This document shows positions 36,320-45,279 of a stretch of DNA of 64,000 nucleotides, piece by piece. The notes under the pieces are model-generated. The model saw only the letters and a program-made list of their open reading frames with translations, was not told the origin of the DNA and ran no database searches. The stretch is from Desulfosporosinus sp. GTDB lineage: Bacteria > Bacillota > Desulfitobacteriia > Desulfitobacteriales > Desulfitobacteriaceae. Position 1 is the stretch's first letter, and every line of letters begins with the position of its first letter. The stretch spans positions 29,126 to 93,125 of the forward strand of contig JARLHV010000034.1 in assembly GCA_031292055.1 (NCBI GenBank). Reading direction: 5' to 3'. A program made the position numbers and the translations under genes.

Positions 36320-37066
36320 ATGTTTCGACAGATTCGTCGTGATATCCGAGTTATCTTCGAAAGAGACCCTGCAGCGAAAAGTATTTGGGAAGTCATATTG
36401 TGTTATCCTGGGTTTCATGCGGTTCTTTTTCATAGAACGGCACATTGGTTATATCAACATAAGCTGGTACTCTTACCGCGCCTGCTTTCTCAGCTCTCTA
36501 GGTTCCTTACCGGGATTGAAATCCACCCAGGTGCGAAAATCGGGCAAGGGTTTTTTATTGATCATGGAACCGGTGTGGTCATCGGCGAAACTGCGGAAGT
36601 CGGAGACAATGTTACCCTCTATCAGGGAGTTACACTAGGTGGGACTGGTAAAGAAAAGGGCAAGAGACACCCGACCATTGGAAATAACGTAGTGATCGGT
36701 GCCGGGGCAAGAGTTTTAGGGTCTTTTAAGGTTGGCGATAATGTAAAAATCGGAGCAGGGTCTGTTGTTAATAAACCGGTCCCCAGTGACACAACTGTGG
36801 TGGGGGTGCCGGGGAGGATTGTCCTGCACCATGGGGTCCCGGTAAAAGATCCTGATTTAAGACATGATGAACTTCCGGATCCGATAAATGAAATGTTAAA
36901 ATGTTTGATGCAACGTGTGGAATCTTTGGAGCAACGTTTAAAGCAAGAGGAGTGTCGATACAATGTCTTTGAAATTATTCAACACCATGACCCGTCAAAA
37001 GGAAGAGTTCCAACCCCAGGAGAGCGGGAAAGTCACGATGTACGTTTGCGGTCCGACGACTTATAA
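36320..37066 (+). CDS. cysE: Serine O-acetyltransferase
   Basis: The 248-residue enzyme makes O-acetylserine for cysteine synthesis. It has the N-terminal helical part ([13 protein letters not shown]), the left-handed beta-helix hexapeptide repeats ([20 protein letters not shown]) and the active-site region [15 protein letters not shown]. Family members are often about 220-240 residues; here the frame runs 104 bases into cysS, so its last about 35 residues are out-of-frame with cysS and probably non-essential. The start at 36320 follows GGGGTGGGG; GTG at 36308 is an alternative. Confidence 0.93.
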   Translation: MFRQIRRDIRVIFERDPAAKSIWEVILCYPGFHAVLFHRTAHWLYQHKLVLLPRLLSQLSRFLTGIEIHPGAKIGQGFFIDHGTGVVIGETAEVGDNVTLYQGVTLGGTGKEKGKRHPTIGNNVVIGAGARVLGSFKVGDNVKIGAGSVVNKPVPSDTTVVGVPGRIVLHHGVPVKDPDLRHDELPDPINEMLKCLMQRVESLEQRLKQEECRYNVFEIIQHHDPSKGRVPTPGERESHDVRLRSDDL

Positions 37067-38405
37067 TTATTTCCATGCTGGGAATGGTCGCATGTTTGTT
37101 GTGTTTGACATGATTAGACGTTATTTCATGTATAAAGGGTATGCTGTTCGCTACGTCCAAAATTTTACGGATGTGGATGACAAAATCATTCAACGTGGCA
37201 AAGTTGAAGGCATGGACCCTTTGGCCTTAGGCCAAAAATACATTGAAGAATACTTTAAAGATGCTAAAGAATTAAACCTTCTTCCCGCTACTATACACCC
37301 AAAGGCTACAGAGCATATTCCGGAAATGATTGAGATAATTAAGGAACTTGTGAATACTGGGTTAGCCTACGAAGTCGATGGGGATGTTTACTTTGCGGTA
37401 GACCATTTTCCTAACTATGGGAAGTTATCTGGTAGAACATTAGATGATATGAAGGCTGGGGCAAGGGTTGAGGTGGATGAACGTAAACATCATCCCATGG
37501 ATTTTGCACTTTGGAAAAAGGCGAAGCCAGAAGAACCAGCTTGGGAAAGCCCGTGGGGGAAGGGCCGCCCAGGCTGGCATATTGAATGTACGGCGATGTC
37601 CTTGAAATATTTGGGCGCTGGATTTGATATCCATGGCGGAGGGGAGGATCTTGTTTTCCCTCATCACGAAAACGAGATTGCCCAAACGGAAGGATATCTT
37701 AAAGGGCAGACCTTCGCCCATCATTGGATGCACAATGCTTTTCTGACAATTAATCAAGAAAAAATGTCCAAGTCCTTGGGCAATTTCTTTACAATTAGGG
37801 AGCTACTCGCGAATTTTTCAGGAGAAGTTATTCGCTTTTATTTATTGGGAACTCATTATCGCAGTCCGTTGGATTTTAACGATCAAAACCTGGTTATGGC
37901 CCAAAAAGGCTTGGAACGGTTGCAAACCAGTATCCGTTTGGCTCAGGAGGCACTAGGGAGAGAGGCCTCTTCAAAAAATGAGCCAATTGAGGCGGAATTG
38001 TATAAGGCCGCCAAAGAAGCGCGCGAAGCTTTTGAAAAGGCCATGGATGATGATTTTAATTCAGCGCTGGCCTATGCCGCGCTCTTTGAATTAGCCAAAA
38101 CGATGAATGGGTATGTCCAGGAAAACCCTGTTTCTTCAGAAGGATTGGCAGAAGCTCAGAAGACTTTAATAGAACTGGGAGGAGTACTCGGCATTGACCT
38201 ATCTCATCCGGTTCAAGCTCCTGTCGCAAATGATGAAATGTTAAAACAGGTTATGGAAGTTGTTTTACAGATCCGTTCACGTTCGCGCCAGAAGAAAGAT
38301 TGGGAAATGGCGGATTTTATTCGTGATGCGCTCAAAGATAAAGGCATTAGCATCGAAGATACTCCACAAGGCGCGAGGTGGCAAGTTAAGAAGGAATTAA
38401 TGTAG
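36963..38405 (+). CDS. cysS: Cysteinyl-tRNA synthetase
   Basis: The 480-residue class I enzyme charges tRNA-Cys. Zinc ligand Cys29, the HIGH-type HAGN at 38-41, zinc-site [21 protein letters not shown], and KMSKS near 267 are all present. The start at 36963 has GAGGAGTG 8 bases upstream and gives the family N-terminus, although it lies inside cysE. Overlap suggests translational coupling; both genes sit behind the Cys T-box. Confidence 0.96.
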   Translation: MSLKLFNTMTRQKEEFQPQESGKVTMYVCGPTTYNYFHAGNGRMFVVFDMIRRYFMYKGYAVRYVQNFTDVDDKIIQRGKVEGMDPLALGQKYIEEYFKDAKELNLLPATIHPKATEHIPEMIEIIKELVNTGLAYEVDGDVYFAVDHFPNYGKLSGRTLDDMKAGARVEVDERKHHPMDFALWKKAKPEEPAWESPWGKGRPGWHIECTAMSLKYLGAGFDIHGGGEDLVFPHHENEIAQTEGYLKGQTFAHHWMHNAFLTINQEKMSKSLGNFFTIRELLANFSGEVIRFYLLGTHYRSPLDFNDQNLVMAQKGLERLQTSIRLAQEALGREASSKNEPIEAELYKAAKEAREAFEKAMDDDFNSALAYAALFELAKTMNGYVQENPVSSEGLAEAQKTLIELGGVLGIDLSHPVQAPVANDEMLKQVMEVVLQIRSRSRQKKDWEMADFIRDALKDKGISIEDTPQGARWQVKKELM

Positions 38406-38424
38406 TCGTGGAAAGGGAGAGAGT

Positions 38425-38829
38425 ATGCGAAATTGGCAGGAAATGAATGCCTTGACGTTAGCTTACTTGGGAGATGCGGTCTATGAACTTTGGGTTCGTA
38501 CCCATCTGCTCGAGCTAGGGCATGAAAAGGTTAAGGAGCTTCACAAACAGGCAATCAGCTATGTTCGTGCAAGTACCCAAGCCCAACTTTTGCACGCCCT
38601 TTTGCCGGATCTTGACGAGATTGAACACCAAATTGTTTTGCGTGGGCGCAATGCTAAAGGGGGGCATCCCAAGAATGTAGACGTTGTGACCTATCGTCAT
38701 GCCACAGCGTTTGAAAGCTTAGTGGGTTATTGGCAATTGAATGATCGAACTGAGCGCATGCAATGGGCATTCGCTAAAGTAGACGGCATGCTTCAGGAAG
38801 AGTCGATGAAAGAAACTGGTGATGTCTGA
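38425..38829 (+). CDS. mrnC: Mini-ribonuclease III
   Basis: The 134-residue protein is an RNase III catalytic domain without the double-stranded RNA-binding domain. The signature ALTLAYLGDAVYELWVR (residues 7-23, with the catalytic Asp) is clear. In B. subtilis it matures 23S rRNA ends. GGGAGAGAGT precedes the ATG. It follows cysS by 19 bases. Confidence 0.93.
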   Translation: MRNWQEMNALTLAYLGDAVYELWVRTHLLELGHEKVKELHKQAISYVRASTQAQLLHALLPDLDEIEHQIVLRGRNAKGGHPKNVDVVTYRHATAFESLVGYWQLNDRTERMQWAFAKVDGMLQEESMKETGDV

Positions 38830-38858
38830 AGGTGAAGAGGAGAGAGGGAACGATTACG

Positions 38859-39536
38859 ATGAGAGTGGATCTTATTCAGCATACACCTGATCCGGAAAAG
38901 GTAGTGGCCGCCGCTGCTCGCCTGTGTTATTCAGCGGACCCGGTACCTGATCTATTACAGCATTTAGATGATGAATCGGTAGAGAGCTTGGTCCGTAAAT
39001 TGCGAGAGATGGGCCATCTCTCCACATTTGAGCATGCGAGTTTTCAGTTTTCTATAGATGGGGTCTCGCGTGCTTTATCCCACCAGCTTGTACGCCACAG
39101 AATTGCAAGTTATTCGCAGCGTTCTCAGCGTTATGTCGAAGAAAAGGGGTTTGAGTTTGTTATTCCACCGAGTGTAAGGCAAAATCCTGAGGCGTTAGGA
39201 CGTTTTGAGATGGTTATGGCTCGCCTCCAGGAAGACTATCAGGAACTCTTGAATTGTGTGCCTGCAGAAGATGCCCGCTATGTCTTACCGAATGCCTGCA
39301 CAACTTCTTTAATGGCTACGTTTAATGCCCGATCGTTATTGAATTTTTTTGAACATCGTACGTGTTTAAGGGCTCAGTGGGAGATCCGTTCTTTAGCGGA
39401 AAAGATGTTAGAGTTGGTACGCGTTGTAGCTCCCAATCTTTTTGGTGAAGCGGGGCCGACCTGCCTAACTCAGGGAGTTTGTCATCAGGGTAAGTATAGT
39501 TGCGGACGATTGAAATCCCTTGAAGGAAAGAAGTGA
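38859..39536 (+). CDS. thyX: Flavin-dependent thymidylate synthase
   Basis: The 225-residue enzyme makes dTMP from dUMP with FAD and methylene-tetrahydrofolate. The ThyX signature R-H-R-x7-S is seen as RHRIASYSQRSQRY from Arg79. The start at 38859 begins at the family N-terminus (MRVDLIQHTPDPE); a GTG at 38832 is in frame but longer. The 4-base overlap with rlmB suggests coupling. Confidence 0.95.
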   Translation: MRVDLIQHTPDPEKVVAAAARLCYSADPVPDLLQHLDDESVESLVRKLREMGHLSTFEHASFQFSIDGVSRALSHQLVRHRIASYSQRSQRYVEEKGFEFVIPPSVRQNPEALGRFEMVMARLQEDYQELLNCVPAEDARYVLPNACTTSLMATFNARSLLNFFEHRTCLRAQWEIRSLAEKMLELVRVVAPNLFGEAGPTCLTQGVCHQGKYSCGRLKSLEGKK

Positions 39537-40312
39537 ACGACTTGAACGAAGAAATGGTTTACGGGAAGAATCCCGTCTTGGAGCTTTTGAAAAGCGGAAA
39601 TCCCATTAACAAAGTCCTCTTTCAAACGGAAGGGGCAAGTGGACGGAATCAAGAAATTCTCACGTTATTGCATGAGAGGAATATTCCCTACCAATTTGTA
39701 GATCGTCAGAGCCTTGATCGGTTAACGAATCGGGAGCGGCATCAGGGAATGCTCGCTTATATTGCTGCGCGAGAGTACTCTAGCGTCGATGACATTCTAG
39801 CCCTAGCTGAAGAGCGGCAAGAAGACCCCTTTATCTTGATGCTCGATGAGATCGAAGATCCGCATAATTTGGGTGCGCTGCTGAGGACGGTAGACGCTGT
39901 TGGCGCCCATGGGGTCATCATCCCGAAGCGGAGAAGCGTAGCCTTGACAGGTACAGTAGCCAAAACATCTGCCGGAGCAGTTGAACATGTGTGTGTGGCG
40001 CGAGTGAGTAATTTAGTTCAGACGTTGCAGGAGCTGAAGAAGAAAGGGTGTTGGGTATCCGGAGCTGAAGCCGGAGGAAAAGAGGCCTTCGCAGCGGATC
40101 TCACGGGTGCCCGTGTTATTGTTATCGGTAGCGAAGGGAAAGGTATAAGTCGTTTGCTTCGAGAAAATTGCGACGAGATAGTTAGTTTACCTATGAAAGG
40201 GAAGGTCACTTCGTTAAACGCCAGCGTTGCAGGGTCTGTTATGCTCTATGAAGTTCTTAGACAGAGAACGAGTTCGAGTCACGAGAAACGAAGTGCGAAA
40301 CACGAGGCGTGA
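39533..40312 (+). CDS. rlmB: TrmH-family rRNA 2'-O-methyltransferase (RlmB-like)
   Basis: The 259-residue SPOUT enzyme has the N-terminal substrate-binding domain (VYGKNPVLELL) and the knotted SAM-binding domain with GSEGKGISRLLRENCD and SLNASVAGSVMLYE. It is the type that methylates G2251 of 23S rRNA. The GTG start overlaps thyX by 4 bases; TTG at 39542 or ATG at 39554 could also serve. The last about 16 residues (SSSHEKRSAKHEA) are coded by the repeat that fills the next gap. Confidence 0.93.
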   Translation: MNDLNEEMVYGKNPVLELLKSGNPINKVLFQTEGASGRNQEILTLLHERNIPYQFVDRQSLDRLTNRERHQGMLAYIAAREYSSVDDILALAEERQEDPFILMLDEIEDPHNLGALLRTVDAVGAHGVIIPKRRSVALTGTVAKTSAGAVEHVCVARVSNLVQTLQELKKKGCWVSGAEAGGKEAFAADLTGARVIVIGSEGKGISRLLRENCDEIVSLPMKGKVTSLNASVAGSVMLYEVLRQRTSSSHEKRSAKHEA

Positions 40313-40445
40313 AAATTGAGGCGCGATGCGACATGTACGAGCCAAACATCAGAGTTGCTATTTTGCAAATTCTGAAAGCTCCACTTTCATACAAGTTCGA
40401 ACCCCGTGACTCAGACTTTGAGTTTCGAATTTGCGTATAGCGACA
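40255..40445. repeat. Degenerate foldback repeat between rlmB and sigH
   Basis: Words such as ACGAGTTCGAGTCACGAGAAACGAAG and CACGAGGCGTG, then GCGCGATGCG, begin inside rlmB and fill the gap. GAGTCACG (near 40277) pairs with CGTGACTC (near 40406), and GTTCGAACCCC, CAGACTTTGAGTTTCGAA follow. It matches words at 26500, 33690 and 55880. Confidence 0.6.
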
Positions 40446-40464
40446 GAACAACCAAAACTTCGCC

Positions 40465-40494
40465 TTGACGCTTTTCTTTAGGGTCGAGTATAAT
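40465..40494 (+). promoter_or_regulatory. sigH promoter
   Basis: TTGACG (40465-40470), 18-base spacer, TATAAT (40489-40494). It places the transcript start near 40501, which favours the TTG start at 40567 over longer in-frame starts. Confidence 0.8.
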
Positions 40495-40566
40495 GAGAAT
40501 GTTCTCGTGGACAAGGGCGAGGCGAGATTTCGTCTTCTTCATGACGACATTGTAGGGGGGATCAAC

Positions 40567-41217
40567 TTGGCTCTTCAAGCCCAACCAGAACTAACGGAGT
40601 GCGAAATCATCGATGTTATCGTGGACGAAGAGGTGGTTGAGCTTGCAAAGGAAGGCGACACTACTGCACTGGAGTACCTAATTAACAAGTATAAAAATTT
40701 TGTTAGGGCTAAAGCACGTTCCTACTTTCTTATTGGAGCTGATCGCGAAGATATTATCCAAGAGGGAATGATCGGACTCTATAAGGCTATCAGGGACTTT
40801 CGTGGCGACAAACTCTCTTCCTTTCGAGCTTTTGCTGAATTATGTATCACGCGTCAGATTATTACTGCAATTAAAACCGCAACCCGGCAGAAACACATTC
40901 CCCTGAACTCGTATGTTTCTCTAAACAAGCCCATTTATGACGAAGATTCTGATCGGACTCTTCTGGATGTAATTTCGGGAACTCGAATTACGGATCCGGA
41001 AGAACTTATTATCAGTCGGGAAGAATTTGACGACATCGAGGAAAAAATGGGTGAAATCCTCAGCTCGTTGGAGTGGAAAGTACTGATGTCTTACTTGGAA
41101 GGAAAATCATATCAGGAAATTGCCGTAGATTTGAGGAGGCATGTGAAATCGATTGACAATGCGTTGCAGAGGGTTAAAAGAAAACTCGAACGCTATCTAG
41201 AACGACGAGATGGATAA
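40567..41217 (+). CDS. sigH: Sigma-H, early-sporulation sigma factor
   Basis: The 216-residue sigma-70-type factor matches SigH of Bacillus almost throughout region 2 (VRAKARSYFLIGADREDIIQ) and region 4 (SYQEIAVDLRRHVKSIDNAL). It directs start-of-sporulation genes. TTG at 40567 is chosen: GGGGGG lies 6 bases upstream, length equals that of known SigH (about 218), and the promoter is just upstream. A longer frame from 40465 would start upstream of the transcript. In this region yacP, usual before sigH, is absent. Confidence 0.95.
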   Translation: MALQAQPELTECEIIDVIVDEEVVELAKEGDTTALEYLINKYKNFVRAKARSYFLIGADREDIIQEGMIGLYKAIRDFRGDKLSSFRAFAELCITRQIITAIKTATRQKHIPLNSYVSLNKPIYDEDSDRTLLDVISGTRITDPEELIISREEFDDIEEKMGEILSSLEWKVLMSYLEGKSYQEIAVDLRRHVKSIDNALQRVKRKLERYLERRDG

Positions 41218-41246
41218 TTTTACATAGGCCCTCACAAATAAAAAGC

Positions 41247-41275
41247 TTGCATTGTGAAGAAAGAAATGGTAGACT
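41247..41275 (+). promoter_or_regulatory. Promoter of the tRNA genes
   Basis: TTGCAT (41247-41252), 17-base spacer, TAGACT (41270-41275). Confidence 0.6.
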
Positions 41276-41329
41276 ACGTAAGTGCCTGGTGATAACGCAT
41301 TGTTGCATTGTTGCAGATGCAGGTTAAAT

Positions 41330-41405
41330 GCCGACGTAGCTCAATTGGTAGAGCAGCTGATTTGTAATCAGCAGGTTGCGGGTTCGAGTCCCATCGTTGG
41401 CTCCA
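41330..41405 (+). tRNA. tRNA-Thr (UGU anticodon)
   Basis: The 76-base sequence folds as a cloverleaf: acceptor stem GCCGACG/CGTTGGC, D arm with TAGCTCAATTGGTAGAGC, anticodon stem-loop CTGATTTGTAATCAG with TGT, T arm GGTTCGAGTCC, and encoded CCA at 41403-41405. Confidence 0.95.
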
Positions 41406-41521
41406 TTCAAACAATGAAGATCGCAAATCAGATTTAGGCAGCTCACCAAACAGGTACACTAATTCGCTGGACAGCTGGACAAGTGCTTAATACCATTTTG
41501 GACAACTGAATCGCACAACAT

Positions 41522-41596
<75 letters not shown>

Positions 41597-41607
41597 AGTT
41601 TTATATA

Positions 41608-41628
41608 GACAGCAAAGCTGTCTTTTTT
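41608..41628 (+). terminator. Terminator after the tRNA pair
   Basis: GACAGC pairs with GCTGTC (loop AAA) followed by TTTTTT. Confidence 0.9.
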
Positions 41629-41646
41629 GTTATAAGATATTTTTTC

Positions 41647-41675
41647 TTGACAGAGAAATTATCTTATGATAAAGT
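41647..41675 (+). promoter_or_regulatory. Promoter of rpmG-secE-nusG
   Basis: TTGACA (41647-41652), 17-base spacer, TAAAGT (41670-41675). Confidence 0.7.
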
Positions 41676-41732
41676 ATTCTGAGTAATGTATTAAAATACA
41701 GCGTCCTACCGTTGCCCGGGAGGTGTTCGTGA

Positions 41733-41882
41733 ATGCGTGTTGGCATTATTTTAGCGTGTACGGATTGCAAGCACCGTAACTATGCTACGATAAAAAATAA
41801 GAAAAATAACCCAGATCGTTTGGAAGCTCAAAAGTTTTGTAAGTTCTGCAAAGGCCATACTCTTCATAAGGAAACAAAGTAA
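41733..41882 (+). CDS. rpmG: Ribosomal protein L33 (zinc-ribbon type)
   Basis: This short gene codes for 49 residues beginning [17 protein letters not shown] and with [14 protein letters not shown] at the end. The two CxxC pairs (Cys9, Cys12 and Cys36, Cys39) show the zinc-binding form. GGGAGGTG precedes the ATG. L33 is a large-subunit protein. The position before secE is normal for Firmicutes. Confidence 0.94.
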   Translation: MRVGIILACTDCKHRNYATIKNKKNNPDRLEAQKFCKFCKGHTLHKETK

Positions 41883-41967
41883 TTTTTTTTTGTAATGGTT
41901 TAGACTGTACGCTAGGAAGCGTTGTCACAGAGTCGATGACATCGATGTCGTGTAAGGAAGTGAAGTG

Positions 41968-42189
41968 ATGGGCGCGTTGAAAAAACCGGCCAATACTCAG
42001 CGACAGACGGAAAAGGCAGCAGAGTACTTCCGCGGAGTTTTGAGCGAGTTAAAGAAAGTTCATTGGCCAAGCCGTAGGCAGTTGCTCACCTACACAGGAG
42101 TTGTGTTTGTTGCGGTGGCAATTGTATCCATTCTTATGTGGATTGTTGATAGCGGTTTAAGTGTGGCCTTGGCTAAGCTACTGCCCTAA
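41968..42189 (+). CDS. secE: SecE, preprotein translocase subunit
   Basis: The 73-residue protein has a basic N-terminus, the conserved LKKVHWPSRRQL amphipathic segment and one membrane helix (VFVAVAIVSILMWIV). It stabilises SecY in the translocon. The ATG at 41968 follows AAGGAAGTGAAG; the GTG just before it is an alternative. It precedes nusG by 42 bases. Confidence 0.95.
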   Translation: MGALKKPANTQRQTEKAAEYFRGVLSELKKVHWPSRRQLLTYTGVVFVAVAIVSILMWIVDSGLSVALAKLLP

Positions 42190-42231
42190 CCTATGAGTTT
42201 CTAAGGCAGTGTCTGAGGAGGTCCCAGAGAA

Positions 42232-42759
42232 ATGGCAAAAGACTGGTATGTTATTCACACATATTCCGGCTATGAGAACAAAGTCAAGATGAATCTTGAA
42301 AAACGAGTCGAGTCTATGAACATGGAAGAAAAGATTTTTCGCGTACTTGTGCCGATGGAAGATGAAATCGAGTTCAAGAACGGGAAAGAAAAAGTCACTA
42401 AGCGCAAGGTCTATCCGGGCTATGTACTTGTTGAAATGGAAATGACCGACGATTCATGGTACGTTGTCCGTAATACGCCGGGAGTAACTGGGTTTGTTGG
42501 CACTGGGACAAAGCCGATTCCTTTACTCGATCAAGAAGTTGTTAAGATTTTACAACAAATGGGAATGGATGAAATTCATACCCGGGTTGATTTCGAGATT
42601 AATCAAAGTGTCCAGGTCATTGCTGGCCCGTTTAAGGACTTCGTGGGAGTGGTTCGCGAAATTCTTGCAGACAAAGGTAAACTGCGGGTTGAAGTGTCTA
42701 TGTTTGGCAGAGAGACTCCGGTGGAATTGGAGTTTGCGCAGGTTCAAAAACTCGACTAA
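42232..42759 (+). CDS. nusG: NusG transcription elongation/termination factor
   Basis: The 175-residue protein has the NGN domain (WYVIHTYSGYENKVK) and a C-terminal KOW domain (GPFKDFVGVV). It binds RNA polymerase and couples it to ribosome or Rho. Good ribosome binding site GAGGAGGT precedes the ATG. Confidence 0.97.
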   Translation: MAKDWYVIHTYSGYENKVKMNLEKRVESMNMEEKIFRVLVPMEDEIEFKNGKEKVTKRKVYPGYVLVEMEMTDDSWYVVRNTPGVTGFVGTGTKPIPLLDQEVVKILQQMGMDEIHTRVDFEINQSVQVIAGPFKDFVGVVREILADKGKLRVEVSMFGRETPVELEFAQVQKLD

Positions 42760-42793
42760 GATGTAGAGAGTTTAACAAGGAGGTGTAATGATA

Positions 42794-43222
42794 ATGGCGA
42801 AAAAAGTAATTGGTTTGGTAAAGTTAGCGATTACAGCGGGGAAAGCGACACCGGCACCTCCGGTTGGTCCAGCTCTGGGTCAGCATGGGGTCAACATTAT
42901 GGCTTTTTGCAAAGAATACAACGAGCGCACTAAGGATCAAGCAGGGCTGATTATTCCGGTTGAAATTACTGTCTATGAAGATCGTTCGTTTACCTTCATC
43001 ACCAAAACTCCGCCGGCAGCGGTGTTGCTTAAGAAAGCAGCGAACATCACTTCAGGTTCTGCTGAACCTAACCGCAAAAAGGTTGCGAGTGTCCCTAAAT
43101 CTAAGGTGCGTGAGATCGCGGACATTAAGATGAAGGATTTGAATGCAGCAAGTGTTGAAGCAGCAATGCGCATGATTGAAGGTACTGCTCGGAGTATGGG
43201 TATTGATATCGTCGAAGGTTAA
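42794..43222 (+). CDS. rplK: Ribosomal protein L11
   Basis: The 142-residue protein has the L11 start ([19 protein letters not shown]) and the [19 protein letters not shown] segment that binds 23S rRNA helix 43/44. The start at 42794 gives the usual N-terminus; an ATG 6 bases upstream is too near GGAGG. L11-L1-L10-L7/L12 order is standard. Confidence 0.97.
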   Translation: MAKKVIGLVKLAITAGKATPAPPVGPALGQHGVNIMAFCKEYNERTKDQAGLIIPVEITVYEDRSFTFITKTPPAAVLLKKAANITSGSAEPNRKKVASVPKSKVREIADIKMKDLNAASVEAAMRMIEGTARSMGIDIVEG

Positions 43223-43231
43223 GAATAAATT

Positions 43232-43260
43232 GTGGGAGGGCCTAAGGCTCGCATTACCAC
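43232..43260 (+). promoter_or_regulatory. L1-binding site in the rplK-rplA gap
   Basis: GTGGGAGGG...GCATTACCAC can form the asymmetric helix used by ribosomal protein L1 to repress its own operon (GTGG pairs with CCAC, with AGGG opposed by bulged bases). This placement between rplK and rplA is common to Firmicutes. Confidence 0.7.
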
Positions 43261-43275
43261 AAGGAGGTTAAAAGA

Positions 43276-43968
43276 ATGGCTAAAGTAGGAAAAAGGTATC
43301 AAGAGGCTGTGAAATCGTTTGATCGTATTGCGCTTCACGAACCTGCAGAAGCGTTTGCAATTGTAAAAACTAATGCCAAAGCAAAGTTTAATGAAACAGT
43401 AGAAGTCGCTTTTAAATTGGGCATTGACACCCGTCATGCAGACCAACAAATTCGTGGCGCGATAGTGCTCCCGAATGGTACGGGTAATACCCGTTCAGTC
43501 TTGGTATTTGCTAAAGGGGATAAAGCTAAGGAAGCGGAATTAGCTGGTGCAGACTTTGTTGGTGCCGAAGACATGATTGCAAAGATCGAGCAAGGGTGGT
43601 TCGGGTTTGAAGTTGTTGTTGCAACGCCAGATATGATGGGGATGGTTGGTAAATTGGGCCGTGTTCTCGGACCTAAAGGGCTTATGCCAAACCCGAAAAC
43701 TGGAACAGTTACTCTCGATGTTGCACGAGCGATCAAAGAAATCAAAGCTGGTAAGATTGAATACCGTGCTGAAAAGTCAGGTATCATTCATGCACCAATC
43801 GGTAAAGCCTCGTTTAGTGCGGATCAACTGTTAGAGAACTATCGTGTGTTAGTAGAGACTTTAGTTAAAGCTAAGCCTGCGTCTACCAAAGGTCAATACA
43901 TCCGGAGTGTTACGATTTCTTCGACTATGGGGCCTGGCGTGCGTATTAACCCTGCAAAAGTTCTGTAA
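43276..43968 (+). CDS. rplA: Ribosomal protein L1
   Basis: The 230-residue protein matches L1, with the RNA-binding core ([17 protein letters not shown]), [15 protein letters not shown] and the conserved SPMGPG-like STMGPGVRI near the end. It binds 23S rRNA and its own mRNA (site at 43232). AAGGAGG precedes the ATG. Confidence 0.97.
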   Translation: MAKVGKRYQEAVKSFDRIALHEPAEAFAIVKTNAKAKFNETVEVAFKLGIDTRHADQQIRGAIVLPNGTGNTRSVLVFAKGDKAKEAELAGADFVGAEDMIAKIEQGWFGFEVVVATPDMMGMVGKLGRVLGPKGLMPNPKTGTVTLDVARAIKEIKAGKIEYRAEKSGIIHAPIGKASFSADQLLENYRVLVETLVKAKPASTKGQYIRSVTISSTMGPGVRINPAKVL

Positions 43969-43985
43969 TGAAACGAGAGTAACCC

Positions 43986-44014
43986 TTGACAGTATCCTAT
44001 AAATGGGATAAACT
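43986..44014 (+). promoter_or_regulatory. Promoter for the L10 operon leader
   Basis: TTGACA (43986-43991), 17-base spacer, TAAACT (44009-44014). Confidence 0.7.
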
Positions 44015-44024
44015 TACCACAAAT

Positions 44025-44143
44025 TCAATCAAGTCCACTGTAGAAAGCAGGTGCCGTAAGGCTTAATGTCCTGCCGAGGTTGGAAGATACGCCGATAGAT
44101 ACTTATTTGGCATTCTTAACCTCTGCAGATGCGGAGGTTTTTT
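44025..44143 (+). promoter_or_regulatory. L10(L12)4 leader RNA with attenuator
   Basis: The leader has the typical GTAGAAAGCAGGTG...TGTCCTGCCGAGG core that binds the L10(L12)4 complex, then an attenuator hairpin AACCTCTGC/GCGGAGGTT (44118-44139) with TTTTTT. Excess L10-L12 would halt transcription here before rplJ. Confidence 0.88.
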
Positions 44144-44176
44144 GCTGAGTTTATCTGAAGGAAGGAGGTGCACAGA

Positions 44177-44704
44177 ATGTCTAACATGGAAGAAAAAGGA
44201 CTAGTTGTCTCGGAAATTAAGGAAAAATTTCGTCAAGCTTCAGGAATTGTCTTAGCTGACTACCGCGGTTTGACGGTAGCTCAAGTGACCCAATTGCGTA
44301 CTCAATTGCGCCAAGCTGGAGTGGAGTTTCGGGTTATGAAAAACACACTTGTGCGACGAGCAGCTAATGAAGTGGGTGTGGAAGGCCTTGATTCATATCT
44401 TAAAGGGCCGACAGCACTTGCTTTTAGTGCAGACCCTGTTGCTCCAGCTAAAGTTTTAATGGATTTTGCGAAAGTAAATAAACTTAAAACATTTAAAATC
44501 AAGGCTGGAGTTCTCGATGGGAAGGTAATTGGGGCCGAGGGCGTTAAAGATCTTGCTGAACTTCCGTCACGCGAAGTTCTCTTAGCGATGGTCCTGCGCG
44601 GAATGCAGGCGCCACTTTCTGGAATGGCCAATGTTCTCCAAGGACCGATCCGTAAAATGGGATATGCTTTGGAAGAAGTGCGTAAACTCAAGGCGGCTCA
44701 ATAA
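44177..44704 (+). CDS. rplJ: Ribosomal protein L10
   Basis: The 175-residue protein has the L10 N-terminal 23S-binding domain (VLADYRGLTVAQVTQLR) and a C-terminal helix for L7/L12 dimers. The ATG at 44177 follows AAGGAGGTG. It lies behind the L10 leader and before rplL. Confidence 0.97.
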   Translation: MSNMEEKGLVVSEIKEKFRQASGIVLADYRGLTVAQVTQLRTQLRQAGVEFRVMKNTLVRRAANEVGVEGLDSYLKGPTALAFSADPVAPAKVLMDFAKVNKLKTFKIKAGVLDGKVIGAEGVKDLAELPSREVLLAMVLRGMQAPLSGMANVLQGPIRKMGYALEEVRKLKAAQ

Positions 44705-44758
44705 TTTAAATAGTTTTTTGAAATCAACAAGGATTCATATTTTGAGGGGGAAATTAAA

Positions 44759-45133
44759 ATGTCTAAAGTAAATGAAATTCTCGAAACCGTTAAAGGGTTA
44801 ACAGTTCTCGAATTATCCGAACTGGTCAAGGCGTTCGAAGTAGAATTTGGGGTCAGCGCAGCTGCTCCTGTAGCTGTTGCAGGTGGAGCAGCTGCTCCTG
44901 CAGCTGAAGAAGTAGAAGAAAAAACCGAATTTGATGTTATGCTCATGAATTGCGGTGCTTCTAAAATCAGCGTTATCAAAGTTGTTCGTGAAGCAACGGG
45001 CTTAGGTCTCAAAGAAGCCAAAGATCTCGTAGATAACGCACCGAAAGCAGTTAAAGAGAAAATTACCAAAGACGAAGCTGAGGCTTTGAAAGCTAAATTA
45101 ACTGAAGCCGGGGCGACCGTAGAAGTTAAATAG
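44759..45133 (+). CDS. rplL: Ribosomal protein L7/L12
   Basis: The 124-residue protein has the N-terminal dimer helix pair, an Ala/Pro-rich hinge ([20 protein letters not shown]) and the globular C-terminus ([22 protein letters not shown]). It forms the stalk that binds translation factors. The terminator at 45143 follows. Confidence 0.97.
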   Translation: MSKVNEILETVKGLTVLELSELVKAFEVEFGVSAAAPVAVAGGAAAPAAEEVEEKTEFDVMLMNCGASKISVIKVVREATGLGLKEAKDLVDNAPKAVKEKITKDEAEALKAKLTEAGATVEVK

Positions 45134-45142
45134 GTTTAAATG

Positions 45143-45184
45143 AATAAAGAAGGTACTCTCCTCAAGGAGGGTGCCTTCTTTATT
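45143..45184 (+). terminator. Terminator after rplL
   Basis: AATAAAGAAGGTACTCTCC pairs with GGAGGGTGCCTTCTTTATT (loop TCAA), ending in a T-rich arm. This separates the L12 operon from rpoBC to some degree. Confidence 0.8.
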
Positions 45185-45250
45185 TGAGTTGAGATCATAG
45201 ATCACATCGCAGTAAATTATAAAAAAATTAGGTATAATCTCAAATAATGT

Positions 45251-45279
45251 TTGACATGGTGCTGCGGTTTTGTTATAAT
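45251..45279 (+). promoter_or_regulatory. rpoB promoter
   Basis: TTGACA (45251-45256), 17-base spacer, TATAAT (45274-45279): a perfect sigma-A consensus. It gives rpoBC its own start after the rplL terminator. Confidence 0.85.

Noticed and set aside
36153..36638. Reading frame of about 160 codons across the T-box and cysE start
   Set aside because: It covers the T-box leader and is out of frame with cysE, which has clear family motifs; the frame has no ribosome binding site or family match.
40465..40566. N-terminal extension of SigH from the TTG at 40465
   Set aside because: The TTG is the -35 element of the sigH promoter and the extension exceeds the family length.
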